DNA of 57,629 bases from an uncultured Acetobacteraceae bacterium. GTDB lineage: Bacteria; Pseudomonadota; Alphaproteobacteria; Acetobacterales; Acetobacteraceae. Shown here one piece after another: positions 24,903-33,765 of the stretch. The notes under the pieces were generated by a model that was not told the origin of the DNA, searched no databases, and saw nothing but the letters and a program-made list of their open reading frames with translations. Numbering within the stretch: position 1 is the stretch's first letter; the number at the start of each line of letters is the position of its first letter. Position numbers and translations under genes: made by a program. The stretch spans positions 1 to 57,629 of the forward strand of contig CAIRCM010000092.1 in NCBI GenBank assembly GCA_903877125.1, given 5' to 3'.

Positions 24903-25847
24903 TTACTTGGTCTTCTTTTCCATCGCCTCGGCCAGCCGCTGCGGATCGACTTTGATCTCGATCCCCGCGCGTTCCGTCTGCAGCACCATGATCGAGCGTG
25001 AATCGCGGTTGCCCCAGCCCCGGTTCAACCCTTCCGACAGATCCGCCAGCGCCAGGTTGGACAGACGCATCGGCACGTTCAGCTCGCGGCCCAGAGCGGT
25101 CGCCAGCGACACGTCCTTGTGCGCCAGACGCAGCGCGAAGGCCGGCGGTTCGTATTTGTTCGGCAGGAACTGGTCGGTCATGGACTCGAACGCACCGCGA
25201 CGCCCGATCGCCCCCTGGCGCACCGCTTCCCAGATCGCCAGCGGCTCGATGCCCGCCTTCACACCCATGCTGAACACTTCCGCCGCCGCCGCGGTGGCGA
25301 TGTAGCCGTAACAGTTGTGCACCAGTTTGGCCACCGAACCCGCACCGATCGGGCCGATATACGAAGCCTGATCGCCAATCATGTCCAGCACCGGCTTCCA
25401 CTTGTCGAACACGTCGGAATCGCCGCCGCACCAGATCGCCAGCTTGCCGGTGAACGCACCGCGCGGCCCACCGCTGACCGGGGCGTCGAACAGGTAGGCG
25501 CCCTTCTTTTCATACTCCGCATGCGCCTTGCGCATCGTGGTGGGGGAGTTGGTGGTCAGGTCGAAATACGCCGCGTCCTTGCGCACCCCGGCCAGAACCC
25601 CATTCTCGCCATACGTCACGGCTTCGAATTCGACCGGGCCGGGCAACGAGGAAAAAATCACGTCGCATTCCGCCGCCAGCGCCTTGGGGCTATCCGCCCA
25701 GACCGCGCCGTTCTTGAGGTGCGGCGCCGCCGCTTCCTTGCGCACGTCGTGCACCAGGACGGTGTTCCCAGGGGTCTGAAACCCCTTCTGCAGATTGGCG
25801 GCCATGCTGGCACCCATGGTGCCCAGGCCGATGAAACCGGCTTTCAT
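24903..25847 (-). CDS. NAD(P)-dependent beta-hydroxyacid dehydrogenase (3-hydroxyisobutyrate dehydrogenase family)
   Basis: A 314-residue two-domain enzyme. FIGLGTMGASMAANL is the N-terminal cofactor motif, DAPVSGGPRGAFTGKL the substrate-binding DAPVSGG motif, and GSVAKLVHNCYGYI contains the catalytic Lys (the K in VAKLVHN). Family substrates include 3-hydroxyisobutyrate, tartronate semialdehyde and 6-phosphogluconate. The CMD-family gene lies 12 bases upstream on the same strand, so they are likely one transcript. Confidence 0.9.
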   Translation of the reverse strand: MKAGFIGLGTMGASMAANLQKGFQTPGNTVLVHDVRKEAAAPHLKNGAVWADSPKALAAECDVIFSSLPGPVEFEAVTYGENGVLAGVRKDAAYFDLTTNSPTTMRKAHAEYEKKGAYLFDAPVSGGPRGAFTGKLAIWCGGDSDVFDKWKPVLDMIGDQASYIGPIGAGSVAKLVHNCYGYIATAAAAEVFSMGVKAGIEPLAIWEAVRQGAIGRRGAFESMTDQFLPNKYEPPAFALRLAHKDVSLATALGRELNVPMRLSNLALADLSEGLNRGWGNRDSRSIMVLQTERAGIEIKVDPQRLAEAMEKKTK

Positions 25848-25859
25848 TGAAAACGCTCC

Positions 25860-26183
25860 TTACGGGTTCGCGGCAAAAATATCCTTGGCGATGTTCGCCG
25901 CCGTCATCGATGCCGGCCAGCCCGAATAGAACGCGAGGTGCGTGATCATCTCGGAAATCTCGTCCTTCGTCACACCGTTATCCAGCGCCCGTTGCAAATG
26001 CCCGCGCAGTTGCTCCGGCCGGTAGGTCGCGATCAGCGTCGCGCAAACGATCAGGCTGCGGTCGCGCTTGGACAGATTCGGGCGTTCCCAGATGTCGCCG
26101 AACAGCACCTTCTCGGTCATCTCGATCATGTAGGGGACGGTGTTGCGGACGGCGTCGCGGGATGCGGACGGGGGCGTTGCCAT
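25860..26183 (-). CDS. Carboxymuconolactone decarboxylase (CMD) family protein
   Basis: A 107-residue single CMD domain: LSKRDRSLIVCATLIATYRP, then LRGHLQRALDNGVTKDEI and THLAFYSGWPASMTA. The AhpD-type CxxC is absent, which favours a decarboxylase-like or uncharacterised role over a peroxidase. It is transcribed just upstream of the hydroxyacid dehydrogenase and divergent from the SDR at 26274. Confidence 0.85.
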   Translation of the reverse strand: MATPPSASRDAVRNTVPYMIEMTEKVLFGDIWERPNLSKRDRSLIVCATLIATYRPEQLRGHLQRALDNGVTKDEISEMITHLAFYSGWPASMTAANIAKDIFAANP

Positions 26184-26273
26184 GGATTCCTCCTGAGGGG
26201 TTCGACGATACAGCCCCTATTGCACACCATCGGCCATTCGGAGTCCAATCGGCGCCAACCCAAGGAGCACCCC

Positions 26274-27020
26274 ATGACCGAACAAACCAAGGTCGCGCTG
26301 GTCACCGGCAGCGCGTTGAACATCGGCCGCGCGATCGCCCAACACCTTTCCCGCGACGGCTTCCGCGTGATGGTCACCGCCCGCCAGTCGGAAGCCGACT
26401 GCCGCGAAACCGTCCGTCTGGTGAACGAAGCCGGGGGGGAGGCCGACATGCACCTCGCCGACATCTCCGACCCCGATCAGGCGAAAGCCCTGGTCGAGGC
26501 CACCGTCGCCCGCTTCGGCCGGCTGGACGTGCTGGTCAACAACGCCTCGATCCGCCGCCAGACCAAATTCCTCGACCTCACCCCGGCCGAATGGCGGGAG
26601 ATCATGGGCACCACCATCGACGGCGCTTTCTACTGCGCCCACGCCGCCGCCCCGCACATCATCGCCGCCGGCGGTGGCACGATCATCAACCTCGGCGGCA
26701 TTTCGTCCCACGTCGGCACCAAAGGCCGCGTGCATGCGATCACCGCGAAGGCCGGCATGGTCGGCCTGACCCGCGCGCTGGCGAAGGAACTGGCCGAATA
26801 CAACATCACGGTGAACACCGTCGTCCCCGGCTCCATCGAAACCATCCGCGGCTTCGCCGCCGGCGGCAACCACGGCCGCTCGGCTTTGCCCGACTCCCCC
26901 CTCGGCCGCCGCGGGAAACCCGACGAGATCGCGGCCATGGTGCGGTTCCTGTGTTCGGACGAAGCCCGCTACATCACCGGCCAGGCGATGCATGTGAACG
27001 GCGGGGCCTACGTGAATTAG
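26274..27020 (+). CDS. SDR-family protein lacking the catalytic tyrosine
   Basis: A 248-residue Rossmann protein with TGSALNIGRAIAQHL, LVNNAS and a C-terminal GQAMHVNGGAYVN. The active-site segment reads GRVHAITAKAG: the Lys is kept, but the position four before it is Ala rather than Tyr, with His next to it. Either His does the job or the reaction differs. AAGGAG 6 bases before ATG 26274 fixes the start. Confidence 0.85.
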   Translation: MTEQTKVALVTGSALNIGRAIAQHLSRDGFRVMVTARQSEADCRETVRLVNEAGGEADMHLADISDPDQAKALVEATVARFGRLDVLVNNASIRRQTKFLDLTPAEWREIMGTTIDGAFYCAHAAAPHIIAAGGGTIINLGGISSHVGTKGRVHAITAKAGMVGLTRALAKELAEYNITVNTVVPGSIETIRGFAAGGNHGRSALPDSPLGRRGKPDEIAAMVRFLCSDEARYITGQAMHVNGGAYVN

Positions 27021-27117
27021 CCGGCGGCGGCGATTCCCGCGGACCATCGCCCCATTTTTGCCGATGGGGCGAGGTGCCCCTGAGGCCGATCGCGGCAAAC
27101 CCCCGATTCACGGATTG

Positions 27118-27660
27118 TTCTTCGCGTCCTTGCGCCATCGTGCCTCTGCGTTGAAATGCGATGCCGCCACCCGCACCGCGTTTCAACGCCAAGACCCGAA
27201 GCCCCCAAGAAAACCCAAACAAACAACCGGCGCAGCCCATCCCTCCACGCCGTGGCCACCCCGCCACTCGACCAACCCCAAATGCCCGCGCCGGCGAACA
27301 CAGACCGGTGCAGCCGGGTCCAAATCCCCTTAGCGTCTTTGCGCCATCGTGCCTCTGCGTTGAAATGCGATGCCGCCACCCACACCGCATTTCTACGCCA
27401 AGACCCAAAGCCGCAAAGCCGCCAACAAAACCCAAACAAAGAACCGGCGCAGCCCATCCTTCCACACCGTGGCCACCCTGCCATTCGACAAGCCCAACAT
27501 GCCCGCGCCGGCGAACACAGACCGGTGCAGCCGAGTCCAAATCCCCTTAGCGTCTTTGCGCCATCGTGCCTCTGCGTTGAAATGCGATGCCGCCACCCGC
27601 ACCGCATTTCAACGCCAAGACCCAAAGCCGCCAATAAACTCAAGCAATGAACCGGTGCAG
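27118..27660. repeat. About 213-bp tandem repeat (2.4 copies) following the GxxExxY gene
   Basis: Unit landmarks TGCGCCATCGTGCCTCTGCG start at 27131, 27340 and 27557, giving spacings of 209 and 217. Each unit holds a hairpin with 13-base arms GCGTTGAAATGCG and CGCATTTCAACGC (0-1 mismatch). Each full unit also carries a stretch (AACCGG-GCAGCCCATCC) matching the last 25 or so bases of the GxxExxY coding sequence at 27649-27670. Overlapping open frames are translations of the repeat. Confidence 0.85.
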
Positions 27661-28035
27661 CCCATCCTTCAACAGCGCCACGTTGAAATTCATCAACAAC
27701 CCGATCGAACACCCGCTCAGGCGAGTGTAACTCAGTGTCTGCGCCTTATGCACCGGCAGCACATGCTCAACCGCCTTCAGCTCCACTAGCACCGTGTCCT
27801 CCACGATCAGGTCCGCCCGGAACGCCCGATCCCAGCGCATATCCCGATACACCAGGGGAACCGGCACCTCCCGAGCATACCGCAACCCCGCCCGGTCCAA
27901 CTCCCAGCACAGGCATTGCAGATAAATCGCCTCAAGCAGGCCCGGCCCAAGTGCTCGGTGGATGACGATGCCGAGCCGGATAATCTCGCGGGTCGGATCG
28001 GATAACGGGCTATCGTCGGTCATGCCGCCGATCAT
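27640..28035 (-). CDS. GxxExxY protein (PD-(D/E)XK-like fold)
   Basis: A 131-residue protein with the naming motif in GPGLLEAIYLQCL (G-L-L-E-A-I-Y) and the nuclease-like core FRADLIVEDTVLVELKAVE, where Asp, Glu-x-Lys match PD-(D/E)XK. These short proteins occur widely, often in several copies per genome, and their function is not established. ATG 28035 or 28023 could be the start; neither has a good ribosome site. Its 3' end is copied into the tandem repeat that follows it. Confidence 0.82.
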   Translation of the reverse strand: MIGGMTDDSPLSDPTREIIRLGIVIHRALGPGLLEAIYLQCLCWELDRAGLRYAREVPVPLVYRDMRWDRAFRADLIVEDTVLVELKAVEHVLPVHKAQTLSYTRLSGCSIGLLMNFNVALLKDGLHRFIA

Positions 28036-28152
28036 GGCGGCAAAGGGTTAACAAGGGGTTAACCGCTCGGACCTTTCATCCCCCCTGGACAATTCCCCCC
28101 CCACCGCATAGCACCCCCTGGACGTGTCACCAGGGACTCCCAAACCGCCCCC

Positions 28153-29730
28153 ATGATGTATTTCAGCCGCCTGAAGACCTGGTCGATCCTCAGCGCCTGC
28201 CTGATCGGCCTGCTTCTGTGCATCCCCAACGCCATGCGCGCCCCCGCATCCTGGCTGCCCTGGCGCACCGTCCATCTCGGCCTCGACCTGCAAGGCGGCA
28301 GCTATCTGCTGCTGGAGGTCGACATGAAGGCCGTCCTGAAGGAGCGGCTGGACAGTCTCATGGACTCCGTCCGCCAGTCGCTGCGCCCCGGCGCGATCTA
28401 CTATCAGACGCTGGAAGCCCATCCCGACCAAAACCAGGTGTTTCTGAAGCTGCGCGACCCCACCAAGACCCAGGCCGCTGTCGCCGCGCTTAAGCCCCTG
28501 ATTTCCACCGACAATGCCGCCGGCGCACCGGACATGACGCTGGTTTCCGGCGATGACGGCACCATCACCCTCACGCTCTCGCCGGTCGCGCTGAATGCGA
28601 GGGCAACCGGCGCCATCCAGCAGTCGATCGAGATCGTGCGCCGTCGTATCGACGAAACCGGCGTCGTCGATCCCCAGATCACCCAGCAGGGCCAGGGTCG
28701 AATCGTCGTCCAACTCCCCGGTATCGGCGATCCCGACCGGATCAAGCGGCTGATCGGCAAGACCGCGCATATGACGTTCCGCCTGGTCGACGAAACCGTC
28801 AACGCCAATGCCCCCGGCCTGCCGCCGCCCGGAGTCGATTTTCTGGCGCAGCAGGATATCCCGAACATGAAGATCGCCGTGCGCAAGCGGATCGACGTCG
28901 ACGGCGCCGATCTCACCGATGCGCGCGCCGGCACCGACTCGCAAACCGGCGAATGGGTGGTGAACTTCACCTTCAACTCCGCCGGCGCCCGCCGCTTCGC
29001 CGATGTGTCCACCGCCAACGTCAACCACCGCTTCGCCATCGTGCTGGATGACAAGGTGATCAGCGCCCCCGTTATCCGCAGCGCCATCACCGGCGGGCGC
29101 GGTCAGATCAGCGGCTCCTTCACCGCCGCCAGCGCCAACGATCTCGCGACCCTGCTGCGAGCCGGTGCCCTGCCGGCCCCGCTGACGGTGATCGAGGAAC
29201 GCAGCATCGGACCCGAACTCGGCGCCGACAGCATCCGCGCCGGCGCCATCTCCCTCGCGGTCGGCTTCGTGCTCGTCATCGCCTTCATGGGCGTCTTCTA
29301 CGGCCTGTTCGGCTGGTTCGCGAACGTCGCGCTGCTCGCCAACCTCATTCTGATGCTCGCGATCATGTCGCTGATGGAGGCGACGCTCTCGCTCCCCGGC
29401 ATGGCCGGCATCCTCCTGACCCTCGGCATGGCCGTCGACGCCAATATCCTCATCAACGAGCGTATCCGCGAGGAACAGAAACTCGGACGCCCACCCCTCC
29501 AGGCGCTGGAGCACGGCTTCAGCCGCGCCTTCCGCACCATCTTCGACAGCAACGCCACCGCCTTCCTCGCGCACGTCATGCTGTTCGCCTTCGGCTCAGG
29601 CCCCGTGAAGGGCTTCGCGGTCACCATCACCCTCGGGATCGCCACGTCGATGTTCACTTCCTGGATGCTGACCCGCCTGCTGGTCGCGCGATGGTATGTC
29701 GCGCATAAACCCAAGCTGCTGCCGGTCTGA
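28153..29730 (+). CDS. secD: Protein translocase subunit SecD
   Basis: A 525-residue SecD of normal size. It has the first helix after MMYFSRLKTW, the periplasmic domain with HLGLDLQGGSYLLLEVD, and the C-terminal six-helix export domain with TVIEERSIGPELGADSIRAG, GMAVDANILINERIREE and the family-typical GFSRAFRTIFDSN. SecDF uses the proton gradient to pull proteins across the membrane after SecYEG. A second ATG three bases in is an alternative start. secF follows 8 bases later. Confidence 0.96.
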   Translation: MMYFSRLKTWSILSACLIGLLLCIPNAMRAPASWLPWRTVHLGLDLQGGSYLLLEVDMKAVLKERLDSLMDSVRQSLRPGAIYYQTLEAHPDQNQVFLKLRDPTKTQAAVAALKPLISTDNAAGAPDMTLVSGDDGTITLTLSPVALNARATGAIQQSIEIVRRRIDETGVVDPQITQQGQGRIVVQLPGIGDPDRIKRLIGKTAHMTFRLVDETVNANAPGLPPPGVDFLAQQDIPNMKIAVRKRIDVDGADLTDARAGTDSQTGEWVVNFTFNSAGARRFADVSTANVNHRFAIVLDDKVISAPVIRSAITGGRGQISGSFTAASANDLATLLRAGALPAPLTVIEERSIGPELGADSIRAGAISLAVGFVLVIAFMGVFYGLFGWFANVALLANLILMLAIMSLMEATLSLPGMAGILLTLGMAVDANILINERIREEQKLGRPPLQALEHGFSRAFRTIFDSNATAFLAHVMLFAFGSGPVKGFAVTITLGIATSMFTSWMLTRLLVARWYVAHKPKLLPV

Positions 29731-29738
29731 GGCCCATC

Positions 29739-30698
29739 ATGTTCCTGAAACCCAGCTTCCGCCTCGCCCCGGACACCACGCATTTCAACTTCATGCGTGG
29801 CCGCTTCCTCGGCCTGCTCGTCTCGGCCGTGCTGTCGACCGCCTCCGTCGCGCTGTTCTTCTATCCCGGCCTGAACCTCGGCATCGATTTCTCCGGCGGC
29901 ATCGTCATGCAGGTGCGGACCCCGGGACCGGCCAACTTCACCCAAATCCGCGCCGCGCTGACCGCTGACCATATCCCCGAACAGGGCGTGCAGCGCTTCG
30001 GCGATGACTCCGACGTGCTGATCCGCCTGAACACCCAGCCCACCGAGGCAGCGACGCAGCAGGCGGTCGCGGCGGTGAAGGCGGCACTGGAAAAGGCGGT
30101 GCCCGGCACGCGGATCATGCGAACCGACGCCGTCGGCGCCAGCGTCTCGGCCGAACTGTTCCGCAATGGCTTGCTGGCGCTGGGCATCAGCCTGCTCATG
30201 ATCCTGGCCTATATCTGGTTCCGCTTCGAATGGCAGTTCGCCGTCGGTGCCGTGGTGACGTTGGTGCTGGATATCACCAAGGCCATCGGCTTCCTCGCTC
30301 TGACCCGGATCGAGTTCGATCTCGTGATGGTCGCCGCCATCCTCACGGTGCTCGGCTATTCCACCAACGACAAGGTGGTCGTCTACGACCGCGTGCGCGA
30401 AAACCTGCGCAAATATAAAACAATGCCGCTGCGGGAACTGATCGATCTGTCGATCAATGAAACACTGAACCGAACCCTGGGCACCTCGATGACCGTGTTC
30501 CTGGCGAGCCTCCCGCTGGCGATCTTCGGCGGCCAGTCGATCTCCGGTTTCGCCACGATCATGCTGTTCGGGATCGTGGTCGGCACCTCCTCCTCGATCT
30601 TCATCGCCGCGCCCATCCTGTTGTTCCTGGGCGAGCAGCGCCTGCGGCGGGATACCGCCGCGCCGGTGCCGAAAGAGACCCCGGCCGCCGATCGGTGA
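29739..30698 (+). CDS. secF: Protein translocase subunit SecF
   Basis: A 319-residue SecF: GLNLGIDFSGGIVMQ after the first helix, TDAVGASVSAELFRNGLLAL, then LGYSTNDKVVVYDRVRENL and the closing SINETLNRTLGTSMT. It partners SecD, forming the accessory complex of the Sec translocon. Its TGA stop overlaps the GTG start of the next gene (GTGA), an unusual link to a binding-protein gene. Confidence 0.96.
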   Translation: MFLKPSFRLAPDTTHFNFMRGRFLGLLVSAVLSTASVALFFYPGLNLGIDFSGGIVMQVRTPGPANFTQIRAALTADHIPEQGVQRFGDDSDVLIRLNTQPTEAATQQAVAAVKAALEKAVPGTRIMRTDAVGASVSAELFRNGLLALGISLLMILAYIWFRFEWQFAVGAVVTLVLDITKAIGFLALTRIEFDLVMVAAILTVLGYSTNDKVVVYDRVRENLRKYKTMPLRELIDLSINETLNRTLGTSMTVFLASLPLAIFGGQSISGFATIMLFGIVVGTSSSIFIAAPILLFLGEQRLRRDTAAPVPKETPAADR

Positions 30699-31672
30699 TC
30701 GGGCGCCGCGCCGCTCTGGCCGGGTCGGCCGCGGTCCTGTCGGTGCGGCCGGCGGGCGCCGTGCGGGTCAATCCGCGCCCACGAAACGTGCCGCTGATAA
30801 TCGGTGCCACCATGGGTTCGGGCCTGGATATGAGTGCCCGGTCTTTCCTGCCGTTCCTGGCGCGATCCATGCCCGGCTTCGACATCATGCCGGTCAACGT
30901 GCCAGGGGAGGGCGGGATGAACGCCCTCCGAACGCTCATGGATGCGCCATCCGGCAGCCTGACCCTGGGATGGGTCGCTACCCCATCCTTCGCCGCTCGC
31001 ATGATCGACCGGTCCGATCCCACCCCGGCACAGCGCCTGCAACTGCTTGGCGCGGTGGAGCGGGAGCCGATCGCCTTCGTCTCCCCCGCCGCGCACCCGC
31101 TCGATTCGGTGCAGGATCTGATCGATCGTTCGGGCGCCGATCGGGACGCCGAACCGCTGGGCACGCCGCCGCCCGGCAGCCCGCCGCATCTGGCCGTGGT
31201 GCGCCTGCAATTATTGACGCGGACGCAGTTGAACGTCGTGACGTTTCCCTCCGCCGCCGCCGCGGCACGCGCGGTGGTCGCGGGCAACGTCGCCGCGGCC
31301 GCGCTGGGCCTGTCGGATGTCATCGGCGCGCTGCGCGACCAAAGCCTGACCGGCATGGGCCTGGCCGCGCGCGACCGCTTCAGCGCGCTGCCCGACCTGC
31401 CCATCCTGCAGGAGGGCGGGGTGAACCTCTCAGCCTCCATCCGGCGCGGCCTCGCCACCCCCGCGGGGATCGGCAGCGAGATGAAAGATGTGCTGGTGGC
31501 AGCGCTGAAGGGGATCGCCGCCGATCCGGATTTTCAGAAACTCGCCAACGAGAGCGGCTTCCAGGCCAGTTGGCTGCCGCCGTCCGACTGGATGGCGCTT
31601 GTGGACCGGGAACTGATCGATCTCGGCAAGCTCTGGGCGACGGAGCCCTGGCTGTCGTCGAACGGCGGATAG
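30695..31672 (+). CDS. Tripartite-tricarboxylate-transporter-type substrate-binding protein
   Basis: A 325-residue periplasmic binding protein of the Bug/TctC type. It begins with a Tat-like signal, IGRRAALAGSAAVLS, ending near AGA, then has GATMGSGLDMSARSFLPFL, FDIMPVNVPGEGG and the C-terminal LKGIAADPDFQKLANESGF. No membrane partner genes adjoin, as is common for this expanded family. GTG 30695 overlaps the secF stop, so expression is coupled to secDF. The ligand is unknown, probably a carboxylate. Confidence 0.82.
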   Translation: MIGRRAALAGSAAVLSVRPAGAVRVNPRPRNVPLIIGATMGSGLDMSARSFLPFLARSMPGFDIMPVNVPGEGGMNALRTLMDAPSGSLTLGWVATPSFAARMIDRSDPTPAQRLQLLGAVEREPIAFVSPAAHPLDSVQDLIDRSGADRDAEPLGTPPPGSPPHLAVVRLQLLTRTQLNVVTFPSAAAAARAVVAGNVAAAALGLSDVIGALRDQSLTGMGLAARDRFSALPDLPILQEGGVNLSASIRRGLATPAGIGSEMKDVLVAALKGIAADPDFQKLANESGFQASWLPPSDWMALVDRELIDLGKLWATEPWLSSNGG

Positions 31673-31701
31673 AGGGGGGGGGAACGCCGGTCCGCACCGG
31701 T

Positions 31702-33675
31702 CTAACGGTCCGCGGTTCTGGCAAGCCGGAAGCCGATACTGTTGGTCCGGGCGCCCAGCACGTAGTCGGTCGTTCGGTATGCGGAGCGCAGGAAGACAGG
31801 AGCGCTGGCCCAGGAACCCCCGCGAACCACGCGTGCGCTGCAGCTGCCCTCCTGGCCGATGGTGCCAGCATCGGCCGGTGCGCCACTGTAGTTGCCGGTA
31901 TAGCAACCCGACACCCATTGCCAGACATTGCCTTGCATGTCGTAAAGGCCCCAGGGGTTGGCAGGGTAGCTGCCAACAGGCTGAGTTCGACGAATTTGCG
32001 AATCTACATAATTCGCCTGTTGCGGGCCGATCGTCCCTCCGAATGGATACGCCGTGGTCGTTGCCGCTCGGGCGGCATATTCCCACTCCGCCTCAGTCGG
32101 TAGGCGATAGGCGTGACCCGTCTTGCGGCTAAGCCAGCGTGCATACGCCTGCGTATCATCCCACGACACATTGATGACCGGACGTCGGTTGCGCCCCCAT
32201 CCCGCATCGGCCGGCCGGCTGGCACAGCCACCCGCGGCAACGCAGGCATCCCACTCCGCAAACGTCACCGCGTATTTGCCGACCGCCAATGGCACGCTGA
32301 CCGAGACTTCATGCCGAGGGTTTTCGTCATCGGCGTGACCGGTTTCGCTCGCTGGCGATCCCATTAGGAACCGCCCTGCGGGGATCACCACCATTTCCGG
32401 ACAGTCGGAGCAGTCACGAAACGTCCCTCCGACCGGGGCGGGAAAGCTGCCGGCGGCAGACAACGTCGTCGGCGGCTGTGATGTTGCCGCGATCGAGGTC
32501 TCCGCTGCGTTGTCCGGCTGTTCACCCAAGCCGTATCGCCGGTTCAATTCATTGATCCCGAAGATCGCCACGATCAGGGCAAACCCGACATAATACCATC
32601 GAAAGCCACGCTTCACGCTTGGCACCGGCGTCGGCTCAGTCACCTGCCGAACAGGTTCGGGCTCGGTGATCGGGATCGGAACCGCCACAGCGGGCGGGGG
32701 CGCGACAGTCGCGGCCGGCACCAGCTTGGCCCGCCGCGGATCCAGCACCGTCGTATCGCCGTCCACCGCCGCCGGAGCCATCAGCGCGATCAACGCCCCC
32801 ACCGTCTGCGGCCGGTCCTCCGGCGTCACCGTCAGCGCCGCGTCGATCATCGCCAGCAGCGCGGGCGCGTATCGCCCGGCACCGATCTCCGCCGCCGCCC
32901 GCTGCGGGTCGGCCCGGCCGCGCAACAACGCCTGATGCCGCGTAAACGAATCCACCGTCGTTCCGCCGATCGCACGATAGAACGTCGCCCCGAGGGCATA
33001 GATGTCCGAATACGGTCCCTGCCGCGTCCCCGAGAACTGCTCGATCGGCGCATAGCCTTCGGAATAAATTTGCGTGAACGTCCGCGTCAGCCCATGGCTT
33101 TGTTCCCGCACCGCGCCGAAATCGATCAGCACCGGCCGCCCGTCGTCGCGGAACAGGATGTTGGCGGGTTTGATGTCGCGATGCAGCAGCCCCGCATCGT
33201 GCACGCAGCCAAGCGCATGCAGCAGCCGGGGCAGCATATCGTTCAACCGTTGCTCCGGCAGGCCCTGGGGACTCGCCTTGATCAGCGTGTCCAACCCCCC
33301 GCCGCCCAGATATTCCATCACGATGTACGCGGCGCTATTGGCCTGAAAAAACGTCGCGACCTTGACCACCCCCTCGCCCGCCGCCCCGATCGTGGAAAGC
33401 TGCCGCAGCGCCCGCGCTTCCTTCATGAACCGGGACAGGCAGTCCGCGAGCGGCTCTTCCTCCATCGCGTCGGTAGGCAACACCTGCGTGCCCTCACGGA
33501 CGGCGAATTGTTTCGGAAAACACTCCTTGATCGCGAACACCTGGTCGATCGCATCGACCGCGCGATAGGTGATCCCGAACCCACCCCGCCCGATGATCCC
33601 GTCCAGCAGATACCCGTGCAGTTCCGTCCCTTTCGGGAGCGCATCGCGCGGCCAGTTGGTATCCGTATAACGCAT
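31702..33675 (-). CDS. Membrane serine/threonine kinase fused to an FGE-sulfatase-type domain
   Basis: A 657-residue fusion. The N-terminal kinase has the Gly loop GRGGFG at 29-34, Lys50 in FAIKECFP, HRDIKPAN and LIDFGAV, all intact. A Pro-rich linker and one membrane helix (YYVGFALIVAIFGINEL, about residue 363-380) follow. The outer part is a formylglycine-generating-enzyme-like domain: MVVIPAGRFLMGS, YRLPTEAEWEYAARA, WGLYDMQGNVWQW and RVVRGGSW. The kinase would be cytoplasmic and the FGE-type domain periplasmic. ATG 33675 has GGAAGG upstream; a TTG two codons before is less likely. Role unknown; such domains often sense or bind ligands. Confidence 0.88.
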   Translation of the reverse strand: MRYTDTNWPRDALPKGTELHGYLLDGIIGRGGFGITYRAVDAIDQVFAIKECFPKQFAVREGTQVLPTDAMEEEPLADCLSRFMKEARALRQLSTIGAAGEGVVKVATFFQANSAAYIVMEYLGGGGLDTLIKASPQGLPEQRLNDMLPRLLHALGCVHDAGLLHRDIKPANILFRDDGRPVLIDFGAVREQSHGLTRTFTQIYSEGYAPIEQFSGTRQGPYSDIYALGATFYRAIGGTTVDSFTRHQALLRGRADPQRAAAEIGAGRYAPALLAMIDAALTVTPEDRPQTVGALIALMAPAAVDGDTTVLDPRRAKLVPAATVAPPPAVAVPIPITEPEPVRQVTEPTPVPSVKRGFRWYYVGFALIVAIFGINELNRRYGLGEQPDNAAETSIAATSQPPTTLSAAGSFPAPVGGTFRDCSDCPEMVVIPAGRFLMGSPASETGHADDENPRHEVSVSVPLAVGKYAVTFAEWDACVAAGGCASRPADAGWGRNRRPVINVSWDDTQAYARWLSRKTGHAYRLPTEAEWEYAARAATTTAYPFGGTIGPQQANYVDSQIRRTQPVGSYPANPWGLYDMQGNVWQWVSGCYTGNYSGAPADAGTIGQEGSCSARVVRGGSWASAPVFLRSAYRTTDYVLGARTNSIGFRLARTADR

Positions 33676-33765
33676 GCTCAACCTTCCCGCGGACGCCGCC
33701 GAAAGGCAACGCCGTCTGTGCCTGCGGCACCGGGGACGCCGGCGCGTACCCCGATCCGGAAAGGC

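Noticed and set aside
27118-27660. Possible CRISPR or satellite coding for repeated peptides
   Set aside because: Units of about 213 bases without spacers; open frames in several frames come from the repeat and lack ribosome sites.
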